This document shows positions 15,552 through 23,211 of a DNA stretch of 29,013 nt, piece by piece. The notes beneath the pieces are model-generated. The model had not been told where the DNA came from. It did not search any database and worked only from the letters and a program-made list of their open reading frames with translations. The translations under genes were made by a program, and so were the position numbers. The stretch's first letter is position 1, and every line of letters starts with the position of its first letter. Source of the DNA: JAOTYV01 sp041557595 (GTDB lineage Bacteria; Pseudomonadota; Alphaproteobacteria; UBA8366); NCBI GenBank assembly GCA_041557595.1, contig JBFFGE010000039.1, positions 1 through 29,013 on the forward strand, in the 5' to 3' direction.

Positions 15552-16427
15552 TCAGGGTTCCTGGACGATGGCAAGGATACGTTGCAATTTATCGGCCGCG
15601 CGCCGTTTGACGGCGTCGACATCGCGCCCTTCCCAATCGAAAAGACCTTTTCCGGTCTTTGCGCCGAGATCGCCGCGCGCCGCCAAATCCAGCAGCATCG
15701 GGCTCACCTGGTTATTGTGGAACAGCGTCGGCACGATACCGCTTTGCGCGGCCGCGGTCGTATCAAGGCCGCTGATGTCCTTTTGTTCGAGCAGACCGGT
15801 GGCGCACATGCGCGGGCCGAACATGTATCGGCAGAAATTATCCACGTCCTGGGCGGTGCAGATACCCTCCTGAACCAGATAAAAGGCCTCATGCAGGAGG
15901 GAATGCTGCAAGCGGTTGATGACAAAGCCATTTACCGGCCGGTTGACCTCGATCGTATCCTGGCCGTTCCGCTTAAGCGCCGCCCTGACACGCTGGAATG
16001 CGCCCTCGCCGGTTTCGGCGCAGCGAATTACCTCCACCATGGGAAACGCTTCCGCCGGCTGAAAGTAATGGATGCCGAGGAAATTTGCCGGATCCCGCCG
16101 CGGATTGGCCAGGTTCTGCAACGACAGACCCGACGTGTTGCTGGCGATCACCGGCCCGTCGCCATACGCCGTCTCGATCCGCTCGAAGAATGCCAGCTTG
16201 AGGTCCATGTCCTCCGGCACCGATTCTATGATCAGATCGGGCGCCGCCGCCGGCAACTCGGCGACCACCGAGACGCCTTCGGGAATATCGACCGCCTTCG
16301 ACGGGTCGCGGCTCAGCACGATCGCCGTGTGGCCGCCCCGCGCGAAGGACAGTGCAATGCCGCGCCCCATCAGCCCATAACCGCCAATCAGGACGGTCTT
16401 GATCTCGGTGTCGATTTCGTTTCCCAT
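15552..16427 (-). CDS. 3-hydroxyacyl-CoA dehydrogenase (NAD-binding)
   Basis: 291 residues, the standard length of a stand-alone HADH. The Rossmann N-terminus has GGYGLMGRG (about 15-23), IIESVPED (66-73), ASNTSG (95-100), and GIHYFQPA (118-125), where H120 corresponds to the catalytic His. NGFVINRL (166-173) and the C-terminal helical domain ending GAKTGKGLFDW complete it. It oxidises 3-hydroxyacyl-CoA to 3-ketoacyl-CoA, and some family members act on 3-hydroxybutyryl-CoA or hydroxy acids. GGAGG lies 7 nt before the ATG. It diverges from the PhyH operon over 121 bp. No thiolase or hydratase is adjacent. Confidence 0.92.
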   Translation of the reverse strand: MGNEIDTEIKTVLIGGYGLMGRGIALSFARGGHTAIVLSRDPSKAVDIPEGVSVVAELPAAAPDLIIESVPEDMDLKLAFFERIETAYGDGPVIASNTSGLSLQNLANPRRDPANFLGIHYFQPAEAFPMVEVIRCAETGEGAFQRVRAALKRNGQDTIEVNRPVNGFVINRLQHSLLHEAFYLVQEGICTAQDVDNFCRYMFGPRMCATGLLEQKDISGLDTTAAAQSGIVPTLFHNNQVSPMLLDLAARGDLGAKTGKGLFDWEGRDVDAVKRRAADKLQRILAIVQEP

Positions 16428-16470
16428 TCACCCGCCTCCATCGCGTCTTCCGGCGTCGGTCCATTCAGTG

Positions 16471-16500
16471 CTGACCGGCGGTCCCGGCAGCCGCTACAAT
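16471..16500 (+). promoter_or_regulatory. possible sigma70 promoter of PhyH-SDR operon
   Basis: CTGACC at 16471-16476 (4 of 6 to -35), an 18-nt spacer, and TACAAT at 16495-16500 (5 of 6 to -10) give a leader of about 42 nt. A second -10-like TAGAAT starts at 16508. It is a sequence match only. Confidence 0.35.
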
Positions 16501-16548
16501 CCCATGCTAGAATATCGGCCGATAGGCAACCCGTAACGGAAAACCGCG

Positions 16549-17451
16549 ATGACCCCGGAACAAGTCCTCGACCACGCCCCGATCCGCCTGAGTCAGGCGC
16601 AACGAAAATCTTATTTTGAGAAGGGATTCCTGACCGTCGAAGGATTGATCTCCCGGGACTGGTTAGACCGGCTGCGGGCGGCCACTGACGCCCTGGTCGC
16701 CGAAAGCCGCGCCGTACCCCAGTCAAACGACCGATATGATTTTGCCCCGGAACATGCGCCGGACGATCCGCGGCCTCGGCGGATCCGCGCCGCCGTCGAT
16801 CAGCGCCCCGACTATTGGGCCTTCGCCAGCGCACCGGAAATAACCGACATCGTTGCCGATCTGGTCGGACCCGACGTGAAGTTTCACAGTTCCAAACTGA
16901 ACTTCAAATGGCCCGGCGGCGATGAGGAGGTGAAGTGGCATCAGGACATTCCCGCCTGGCCGCACTCGAATTACAGCCCGGTCACCGTCGGCGTCTATCT
17001 GGAGGATGTGGACACGGCGGAAGGGCCGCTCACCGCGATCCCCGGCAGCCATGAGGGCGAGCTGTTCGATCATTTCGGGGAGAACGGCAAGTGGACGGGA
17101 TTCCTGGCCGACCGCGATCTCGCCCATGTCGCGCTGGAAACGGCCGAGGAAATGAAAGGCCCGGCCGGCTCCCTGATCATGATCAACTGCCGCACCATTC
17201 ATAGCTCGCAGCGCAATCGATCGGACAAGGTTCGGCCATTGCTGCTCAATGTCTATTCATCGGCCGACGCGTTCACCTTCGGCCGGCCGCCGACGCCGAC
17301 CCGCCATACCGGGGAGATCGTGCGCGGCCGCCCCGCGCAATGGTCCCATAACGATCCCCGGCCCTGCCGCATCCCCCCCGATTGGGAAAAGGAAGGCTAT
17401 GTCTCGATTTATGCGGCGCAGAAACAGGAAAACCTGAAAAAGGCGGGATAG
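16549..17451 (+). CDS. phytanoyl-CoA dioxygenase (PhyH)-family Fe(II)/2-oxoglutarate oxygenase
   Basis: 300 residues, typical PhyH length. The iron triad is clear: H131-x-D133 in VKWHQDIPAW and H218 in CRTIHSSQRN. R229 (VRPLLLN) is positioned for 2-oxoglutarate. The fold segments SNYSPVTVGVYLEDVDTAEG and IPGSH are textbook PhyH. Bacterial members hydroxylate ectoine, fatty acid derivatives, halogenated or amino acid-derived compounds. The SDR gene follows 36 nt later with a strong ribosome site, so a hydroxylation-then-oxidation pathway is likely. The upstream leader has a plausible promoter. Substrate not determinable. Confidence 0.92.
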   Translation: MTPEQVLDHAPIRLSQAQRKSYFEKGFLTVEGLISRDWLDRLRAATDALVAESRAVPQSNDRYDFAPEHAPDDPRPRRIRAAVDQRPDYWAFASAPEITDIVADLVGPDVKFHSSKLNFKWPGGDEEVKWHQDIPAWPHSNYSPVTVGVYLEDVDTAEGPLTAIPGSHEGELFDHFGENGKWTGFLADRDLAHVALETAEEMKGPAGSLIMINCRTIHSSQRNRSDKVRPLLLNVYSSADAFTFGRPPTPTRHTGEIVRGRPAQWSHNDPRPCRIPPDWEKEGYVSIYAAQKQENLKKAG

Positions 17452-17487
17452 CCCGCACGCAATCGAATCAGGAGGAGACGACAAGAA

Positions 17488-18276
17488 ATGGACCTCGGCT
17501 ATACGGACAAGGTCGTGATGGTTACCGGCGGCGGCAGCGGCATCGGCCAGGACATGGCCGTCGCCTTCGCCCGCGAAGGCGCGCGCGTCGCGGTCAACGA
17601 CATTTCCCAGGACGGCATCGACGAAACCTTGAAGATGATCGACGCGGCCGGCGGCACGGGTCTGCCTGCCCGCTTCGACATCACCGACAACGCCGCCGTG
17701 ACCGCGGCGATCGGCGCGATCGAAAAGGAATGCGGCCGCATCGACGTATTGGTCAACAACGCGGCCGTGCTGGCGCAGCACGCGCCCTTCCTGGAAAAAA
17801 CGCCGGAACAATGCGATCAGGAAATCAAGGTCACCCTGTATGGGACAATCAATTGCATGCGCGCCGTACTACCCGGCATGGTTGACCGCGAATACGGCAA
17901 AATCGTCAACATCGCGACCGATGCCGCCCGCGTCGGACAGGAACGCGAATCCGTCTATTCCGCCGCCAAGGGTGGCGTCATCGCCTTCACAAAATCGGTC
18001 GCCAAGGAAGTCGGGCGCCACAACATCAACGTCAACGTGGTTTCGCCGGGTGCGACCAATTCGCCGATGCGCAACGCCATCCTCGACAAGATGCGTAAGA
18101 GCATGGGTGAGGAAAAGGTGGCGGAACGCGAGCAAAAGGTCCGCCGGGTCTATCCGCTGCGCCGCATCGGCGAGATGGAAGACATCAGCAATGCGGTCCT
18201 CTACCTCGCCTCCGACCGGGCGCGGCACGTCACCGGCCAGACCCTGAGCGTGAATGGCGGATTCGCGATGATTTGA
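17488..18276 (+). CDS. short-chain dehydrogenase/reductase (SDR) with Thr for catalytic Ser
   Basis: 262 residues. TGGGSGIG (14-21) is the NAD(P)-binding loop, VLVNNAAV (87-94) stabilises the fold, and Y157SAAK161 is the catalytic Tyr-Lys pair. The Ser position 13 residues before Tyr is T144 (in NIATDAARVG). The usual Asn of the catalytic tetrad appears as Thr in KVTLYGTIN (T116). The segment resembles BadH-type 2-hydroxycyclohexanecarboxyl-CoA dehydrogenases, which read NIASDAGRVG there. It should oxidise a secondary alcohol with NAD. AGGAGGAG at 17470-17477 precedes the ATG. It is the second gene of an operon with the PhyH gene and probably uses that enzyme's product. Confidence 0.9.
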   Translation: MDLGYTDKVVMVTGGGSGIGQDMAVAFAREGARVAVNDISQDGIDETLKMIDAAGGTGLPARFDITDNAAVTAAIGAIEKECGRIDVLVNNAAVLAQHAPFLEKTPEQCDQEIKVTLYGTINCMRAVLPGMVDREYGKIVNIATDAARVGQERESVYSAAKGGVIAFTKSVAKEVGRHNINVNVVSPGATNSPMRNAILDKMRKSMGEEKVAEREQKVRRVYPLRRIGEMEDISNAVLYLASDRARHVTGQTLSVNGGFAMI

Positions 18277-18312
18277 GCCAAGATACGCGGCATTAACGTT
18301 TTGCAAATTAAT

Positions 18313-18347
18313 AACGGCTAGACCGTTCGACATCGATTGACTCAATC
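18313..18347. repeat. two short dyads between SDR gene and hypothetical gene
   Basis: AACGG-CTAGA-CCGTT (18313-18327) and GATTGA-C-TCAATC (18335-18347), both perfect, fill much of the 88-bp gap. They may be operator-like sites for the next gene or end structures of the operon. No function is assigned. Confidence 0.3.
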
Positions 18348-18364
18348 AATGGGCCGAGAAACCG

Positions 18365-18907
18365 ATGCGCGACGGAAAAATTGCCGAGTCCCTTTGGCCT
18401 TCCGCCAAGGAAATGCTGCTTCCGTATGACGGAACGGCGCGGCAATTGTACGTTTTGGACAATAAATCGCGCCACCTAAAAAAGGTGCTCGACCTGATCG
18501 CCGGCCAGTTGAAGATCGTCCAGGTGGTCGCCCTCGATGGCGACGGCCTGCTGGGCTCGGAAGATCCCGTCGAATTGGACGACACGGTGAAGCGCAAGAT
18601 CGCCGCGAGCGTCGATTCGGACACCATGCACGGCATTTGCGGCCTTCTCCTGCCGAAAGCTCCGCTTTACGCCGATTTTTTTATCGACGGGTCGAATCAG
18701 AGCTTTGACGTCGAACTCTGGTTTCATGCCGACCTGTTGTTCCCGAACGATCTGGACGAATCCGCCCACCGCGAAATCTTCGACAAAATCGTCAATCTTG
18801 CCAATGCGATACGGGACGACGACTCGTCCCAGCGCTGTGTCCTTACGCCCTATGAATCGGGCGACCCACGCAAACAGCTGGACGACCCCCAGGTCATCGT
18901 CTGGTAG
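18365..18907 (+). CDS. hypothetical protein
   Basis: 180 residues, soluble and acidic, with no recognised family. LPYDGTARQLYVLDNKSRHLKK and LKIVQVVALDGDGLL look like a beta-rich or alpha/beta domain. Later FDVELWFHADLLFPND and YESGDPRKQLDDP are the only distinctive strings. There is no signal peptide or membrane helix. GAGAA lies 5 nt before the ATG. It is convergent with the amidase gene (16 nt gap) and 88 bp downstream of the SDR, which is not tight enough to call an operon. Codon use looks native. Function unknown. Confidence 0.7.
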   Translation: MRDGKIAESLWPSAKEMLLPYDGTARQLYVLDNKSRHLKKVLDLIAGQLKIVQVVALDGDGLLGSEDPVELDDTVKRKIAASVDSDTMHGICGLLLPKAPLYADFFIDGSNQSFDVELWFHADLLFPNDLDESAHREIFDKIVNLANAIRDDDSSQRCVLTPYESGDPRKQLDDPQVIVW

Positions 18908-18923
18908 CCGCCCCGACGGCGGG

Positions 18924-20333
18924 TCAGTCCACCACGACCGGCGCGACCGATTCCACGATCCAGCGGGCGGCGGCGGTTATCCGGGCGTCCGATTGCTGCT
19001 GTCCCATCACCTGCACCCCTACCGGCATACCGCCGACGCCCAGCATCGGCACCGTCACCACCGGGGCGAACAGCATCGAGCTCGGGTAGTTGAAGATGGC
19101 ATTGCCGGTCGGCCGCGGCGCCAGCGGCTCGCCCGGTTTGTCGCCGGGCCATAGCGGCGCGGGTCCCGGGCAGGCGAGCGTGATCGCCGCATCGGCAATC
19201 GGCGCGACCCGCGCATGGATGAGCTGCGCCGCCTCGCGCGCCAGCAAGGCCAGACGATAGTCCTCGACGGTCATCGCCTCCGCTTTCGCCAGGGTCGCCT
19301 TTGCGCGGTCGCTGACGCCGTCGGGGTGCTCGTCCACGAGATTGCGCTGCGCCCAGCGGTTTTCCCAGCCGGTGATGGCACTGCAAACGGCGCTTGCATC
19401 GCTGATCGCCTGCTCCAGCGCATCCACCGACGCGTTGTCGCGGCGGCGCAACAGCGTCACGCCGGCGCCCTGCAGCGTCTCCAGAAAGATCTCCAGGGCG
19501 GTCTTACTGGCATCGTCGAGGTTCGCCCAGCCTTCGGTCTCCAGCACCATCAGACGCTGCGGCTTCACGGCCGCAGGCGGTGTTGCGGGGCCGATCAAGC
19601 CCGGCGCGCCCCGGTCGCCCCCGGCCCGCTGTGCGATCTCGATCGCGACCTGCCACATATCCTCGATACAGCCCGCATGCACGCCATGGGTGCTCATGCT
19701 AGTCGCCTGGCGTTCGCCCCGGTTGATGCCGCCCTGGGAAGGCTTCAACGCAACGTTGCCGCAAAATCCCGCGGGACGGATGATCGAGCCGCCGACTTGC
19801 GTGCCGATCGCCGCCGGCACCATGCGGGACGCGACGGCGGCGGCCGAACCGGAAGAAGACCCCCCGGGTGTGCGCGCGGGGTCGAACGGATTGGTGGTCG
19901 CTCCCGGATGCGAACCGCCCAGCTCCGCCGTCACGGTCTTGCCGAACACCACGGCGCCGGCCTGGCGCAACGCCCAGACGGCGGCGTTGTCGCGCTTCGG
20001 AAAATTATCGCGATAGGCGTCGCATCCCATCTGCGTCGGCATGTCTTTCGTCTCGAGCAGATCCTTGATGGCGATCGGCAGCCCGTCGATGGCGGAGAGC
20101 GGCTTTCCGTCCTGCCAGCGCGGGGTGCTGGCGTCGGCGGCGTCGCGCGCGGCCGCCTCGTTCAGCGCGGCAAATGCCTTGACCCTCGGCTCGTGCATCT
20201 CAATCGTGTCGATGCACCGTTCCAGATAGGCGCGCGGCGTGTCGGACCCGTCGCGAAATGCGGGAATGGCATCGTGAAAGGTGAGCGCCCTGAAGTCGCG
20301 CGGATCGTATTTTTCCGGTTTCGTCGCGGTCAT
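18924..20333 (-). CDS. amidase-signature-family amidohydrolase
   Basis: 469 residues from the ATG at 20333, chosen because GGGAGAGG lies just upstream; a longer frame to 20375 has no ribosome site. The Ser-cisSer-Lys triad is present: K90 in GLPIAIKDLL, S159 in GGSSSGSAAAVA and nucleophile S183 in GTQVGGSIIRPAGF. Amidase-signature enzymes hydrolyse amides, ureas or aryl amides; members include GatA, but the missing GatB/C neighbours and the C-terminus argue against GatA. It is divergent from a PanE-like gene across 125 bp that holds a 7-bp dyad. The natural amide substrate is unknown. Confidence 0.92.
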   Translation of the reverse strand: MTATKPEKYDPRDFRALTFHDAIPAFRDGSDTPRAYLERCIDTIEMHEPRVKAFAALNEAAARDAADASTPRWQDGKPLSAIDGLPIAIKDLLETKDMPTQMGCDAYRDNFPKRDNAAVWALRQAGAVVFGKTVTAELGGSHPGATTNPFDPARTPGGSSSGSAAAVASRMVPAAIGTQVGGSIIRPAGFCGNVALKPSQGGINRGERQATSMSTHGVHAGCIEDMWQVAIEIAQRAGGDRGAPGLIGPATPPAAVKPQRLMVLETEGWANLDDASKTALEIFLETLQGAGVTLLRRRDNASVDALEQAISDASAVCSAITGWENRWAQRNLVDEHPDGVSDRAKATLAKAEAMTVEDYRLALLAREAAQLIHARVAPIADAAITLACPGPAPLWPGDKPGEPLAPRPTGNAIFNYPSSMLFAPVVTVPMLGVGGMPVGVQVMGQQQSDARITAAARWIVESVAPVVVD

Positions 20334-20374
20334 GTCGTCCTCTCCCTCTAACGTCTCGTCCGGGAACGATATCA

Positions 20375-20400
20375 CCGCCGTGAAACCAGCGATACGGCGG
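20375..20400. promoter_or_regulatory. dyad in divergent amidase/PanE-like promoter region (possible operator)
   Basis: CCGCCGT (20375-20381) and its exact complement ACGGCGG (20394-20400), with a 12-nt spacer, between the two divergent starts at 20333 and 20459. A homodimeric regulator could control both genes from here. Inferred from symmetry and position only. Confidence 0.4.
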
Positions 20401-20458
20401 CTTGGCCTGGGCCCGCACCCGCTGCATGATGCTCCCGATCAAGCAAGGCGAGGCAGCC

Positions 20459-21454
20459 ATGAAGATTTGTGTATTCGGCGCGGGCGCCGTGGCCGGATTG
20501 GCGGGCGCGCGCATGGTGCGGGGCGGCGTGACGGATATATCCTTCGTCGCGCGCGGGGCGCATCTCGCTGCCATGCAGGCGAACGGCCTGACCGTGCGCG
20601 AGCCGTCCGACGAATGGACCGTCCCTGTCTATGCCACCGGCGATACGGCGGCACTGGGCGAACAAGACATCGTCATTCTCGGCCTGAAGGCGCACACGGT
20701 AAGCGCCGCCTTGCCGCAGATCGAGCCGCTGATCGGCGACAGCACCGTCGTCGTCCACACCGTAAACGGCATCCCCTGGTGGTATTCTCACGGGCTCGGC
20801 GGCGACGGACAGGATACCACCCTGGAATGCGTCGATCCGGGCGGCCGCATCCGGCGCACCATCGGTGCGGAAAAGGCGCTCGGCTGCGTCGTCTACATCG
20901 CGTGCAACATTCCCGAGCCGGGCGTCATCGAACATAACCGCGGCCGCGCCACCTATATCGTCGGCGAACCCGATGGCAGCCGCAGCGATCGTGCGGAACG
21001 TGTCGCCGCGCTGTTCGACGCCGCCGGCCTGGAACACGAGATTTCGGAGGACATCCGCGGCGTCGTCTGGGACAAGCTTTGGGGCAACCTGACCGGCAAC
21101 CCGATGAGCATGCTGTGCGAAGCGCCTTGCGACGCCATGGTGCGAGATCCGGAGCTGCGGCGCGTGATGGGCGAAATGATCGCCGAGGCGCACAGGGCCG
21201 CGCGCGCCAGCGGCGCCGACGTGGCGGTGAATATCGACGCCAAGCTCAACACCTTCGAACGGCTCGGCCCGATCAAGACGTCGATGTTGCAGGATTACGA
21301 AGCCGGCAAGACGATCGAATTGGACGCCCTGCTCGGCGTGATCACCGAACTCGGCAGAAACACGGGCGTGGACACGCCCACATGCAACTTTGTCTACGCG
21401 CTGACGCGCATGAAGGCGTCGACCGCGGGATGTTACGCGCCGCCGGGCGGTTGA
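20459..21454 (+). CDS. 2-dehydropantoate 2-reductase (ApbA/PanE)-family NADPH enzyme
   Basis: 331 residues from the ATG at 20459, preceded by AGGCGAGGC. FGAGAVAG (6-13) starts the Rossmann fold, H100-T-V-N104-G is the nicotinamide-side block, and K206 in WDKLWGNLTGNP is the catalytic Lys with N210/N214. The C-terminal KTSMLQDYEAGKTIELDAL (about 273-291) is the PanE signature. PanE reduces ketopantoate for pantothenate and CoA. PanE-like paralogues in catabolic loci reduce or oxidise other 2-keto/hydroxy acids. The gene is divergent to an amidase and has no pantothenate neighbours, so I do not assign panE. Confidence 0.9.
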   Translation: MKICVFGAGAVAGLAGARMVRGGVTDISFVARGAHLAAMQANGLTVREPSDEWTVPVYATGDTAALGEQDIVILGLKAHTVSAALPQIEPLIGDSTVVVHTVNGIPWWYSHGLGGDGQDTTLECVDPGGRIRRTIGAEKALGCVVYIACNIPEPGVIEHNRGRATYIVGEPDGSRSDRAERVAALFDAAGLEHEISEDIRGVVWDKLWGNLTGNPMSMLCEAPCDAMVRDPELRRVMGEMIAEAHRAARASGADVAVNIDAKLNTFERLGPIKTSMLQDYEAGKTIELDALLGVITELGRNTGVDTPTCNFVYALTRMKASTAGCYAPPGG

Positions 21455-21478
21455 TCGCGAAGCATGACACGCACCGCC

Positions 21479-22258
21479 TCAGCGGAAATCGAAACCCAGC
21501 TGCTTCAATTGCGCGCGCAGCTTCTCCCGCCGCGGCGGGAAGAATTTCTCGGCGATATCGTGAGTCCATGAATCCGGAGTGGTCTTGACGCCTTTGGATT
21601 GATAATGCGCGGCGAGTTCGGCGTCATAGGCGTCGAGCGCTCCGAGCGCCGCGTCCGGATCATAGCGTTCTCGGTGGACCATCGAGCTGTAGTCCATGCG
21701 CGGCTTTTGCGGCGGCGCCTGGTCGGGCCAACCGAGGCACATGCCATAGACGCAGTAGACCCGGCGCGGCAGGCCGAGAATACGCGAAATCTCAATCGGA
21801 TCGTTGCGTACGGCACCGATCATGACACCCTTCAGGCCGAGCGAATCGGCGGCGAGATAGGCCGACATGCCGACCAGCGCCGCGTCGATCGAGGACACCA
21901 GACCGAGTTCCATATTGTTGTCGTCGATCGACTTGCCGTTGCGTTTCAGGGCCTCCTCGATGCGCGTGATATCCGCGCAGAATGTGAGGAACACCGGCGC
22001 CTCGGCGACGTGACGCTGGTTGCCCGTCGGGACCGATAGTTGCTTCTTGGTTTCCGGGTCGCGCACCAGGACAACGGTGTAGGCCTGGATGTTCGACGAG
22101 GTCGGCGCGCGGAACGCGGCCTCGAGCACCGCATCGATCGTGGCGTCGTCGACCGGCTTGTCGCTGTATTTCCGGACGCTGACGCGGTTGTGCAGAACCT
22201 CGATGGTTTCGCTGGTCACGGTCCGCCGGGCGGGAAGAGGCGAAGGATCATTCGGCAT
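21479..22258 (-). CDS. NfsA/Frp-like nitroreductase family flavoprotein
   Basis: 259 residues from the ATG at 22258 (AGGAA 10 nt upstream); an earlier start to 22312 is less likely. RVSVRKYSDKPV (25-36) is the FMN-phosphate-binding start, APTSSNIQAYTVVLV (51-65) the second motif, and YGMCLGWPDQ with KPRMD (about 176-192) the NfsA-type signature. Such enzymes reduce nitroaromatics, quinones or flavins with NAD(P)H. It converges with the PanE-like gene with a 24-nt gap and has the same orientation as the SRAP gene (144 bp gap). The physiological electron acceptor is not known. Confidence 0.9.
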   Translation of the reverse strand: MPNDPSPLPARRTVTSETIEVLHNRVSVRKYSDKPVDDATIDAVLEAAFRAPTSSNIQAYTVVLVRDPETKKQLSVPTGNQRHVAEAPVFLTFCADITRIEEALKRNGKSIDDNNMELGLVSSIDAALVGMSAYLAADSLGLKGVMIGAVRNDPIEISRILGLPRRVYCVYGMCLGWPDQAPPQKPRMDYSSMVHRERYDPDAALGALDAYDAELAAHYQSKGVKTTPDSWTHDIAEKFFPPRREKLRAQLKQLGFDFR

Positions 22259-22402
22259 GGCGGTCGGTTCCTGATCTGTTTGATTGGCCGTTGAATTGTA
22301 TCGACCGCGCACTCTCGGGCGCTTCGGCCCGCGGTTCGGTCATGACAGGAGCGCACATTAATGCGGATGGCGGTCTCAAGACAATGCCGCCGATGGCGCG
22401 GA

Positions 22403-23116
22403 TCAGAACAGGCTGCCCTGCGCGGGCGGCGCCGGCGGCGCGTCTTTCACCGGCTCGGCGCGCTCCAGCACCGACGAATCGTCGTTGCGCACATTATTGA
22501 CGCGCGTGGTCACCGGATAGAACTCCAACGCCCCCGCATACGGCCGCATCAGCGCCGTCGCCTCTTGCGGCGGATCGGCGGTCAGCCACCGGTCGTAGTC
22601 CGCCGGATCGAGGATGACCGGCATGCGGTGATGCAAGTCGGCGATCGCAGGGGCGGCCTCCGTGGTCACGATGGTGCAGCTTTCGACCTCGCTACCATCC
22701 GGCGACATCCAGTTCTCCCACAGTCCGGCAAAGGCGAAGGGGGCGCTATCCGGCAGCGAAATCCGCCACGGCTGCTTGCCGCCCTTGCCGGCTTTCGTCC
22801 ACTCGTAGAATCCATCCGCGGCAATTAGACAGCGCCGGCGGCGAAATGCGGCGCGAAACGCCGGCTTTTCCGCCACCGTCTCGGCGCGCGCATTGATCAT
22901 GCGGCTACCGATGGCGGGATCCTTGGCCCAGCTCGGAATCAGGCCCCAGCGGAACGCGGTGAACGACCGCTCGCTCTCGTTCGGCCCGATCCGGACCGCC
23001 AACACCGCCTGCGTCGGCGCGATGTTGTAGCGCGGCGGCAGGTTGGGCAGCGCGTCGATCTGAAACAGATCGCGCAGCGCATCGATCGGCGTGGTCAGGC
23101 TGTATCGTCCGCACAT
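22403..23116 (-). CDS. SRAP domain protein (YedK/HMCES), abasic-site DNA-protein crosslinking
   Basis: 237 residues from the ATG at 23116. This start is required because the family works through Cys2 after Met removal, and only MCGRYSLTT leaves Cys2 at the terminus; a longer frame to 23158 exists. Conserved residues are C2, N31 (RYNIAPTQ), R76 (NARAET), E105 (GFYEW) and H163 (HHRMPVI). SRAP proteins bind single-stranded DNA and form a covalent thiazolidine with abasic sites, shielding them. No strong ribosome site was seen. It diverges from the PrpD-like gene, and no SOS or lexA box was seen in front. Confidence 0.93.
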   Translation of the reverse strand: MCGRYSLTTPIDALRDLFQIDALPNLPPRYNIAPTQAVLAVRIGPNESERSFTAFRWGLIPSWAKDPAIGSRMINARAETVAEKPAFRAAFRRRRCLIAADGFYEWTKAGKGGKQPWRISLPDSAPFAFAGLWENWMSPDGSEVESCTIVTTEAAPAIADLHHRMPVILDPADYDRWLTADPPQEATALMRPYAGALEFYPVTTRVNNVRNDDSSVLERAEPVKDAPPAPPAQGSLF

Positions 23117-23211
23117 GCGATGCATAATGCCAGCAGGAGGCCGCTTGCCGCCACCCATTTGGACTGTCTACGCAATAGATCAGGCCGCCCCCAACCTGAG
23201 GAGACGCTTCG

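Noticed and set aside
23117..23158. Longer start for the SRAP protein
   Set aside because: The family needs Cys at position 2, so the MCGRY start at 23116 is the functional one.
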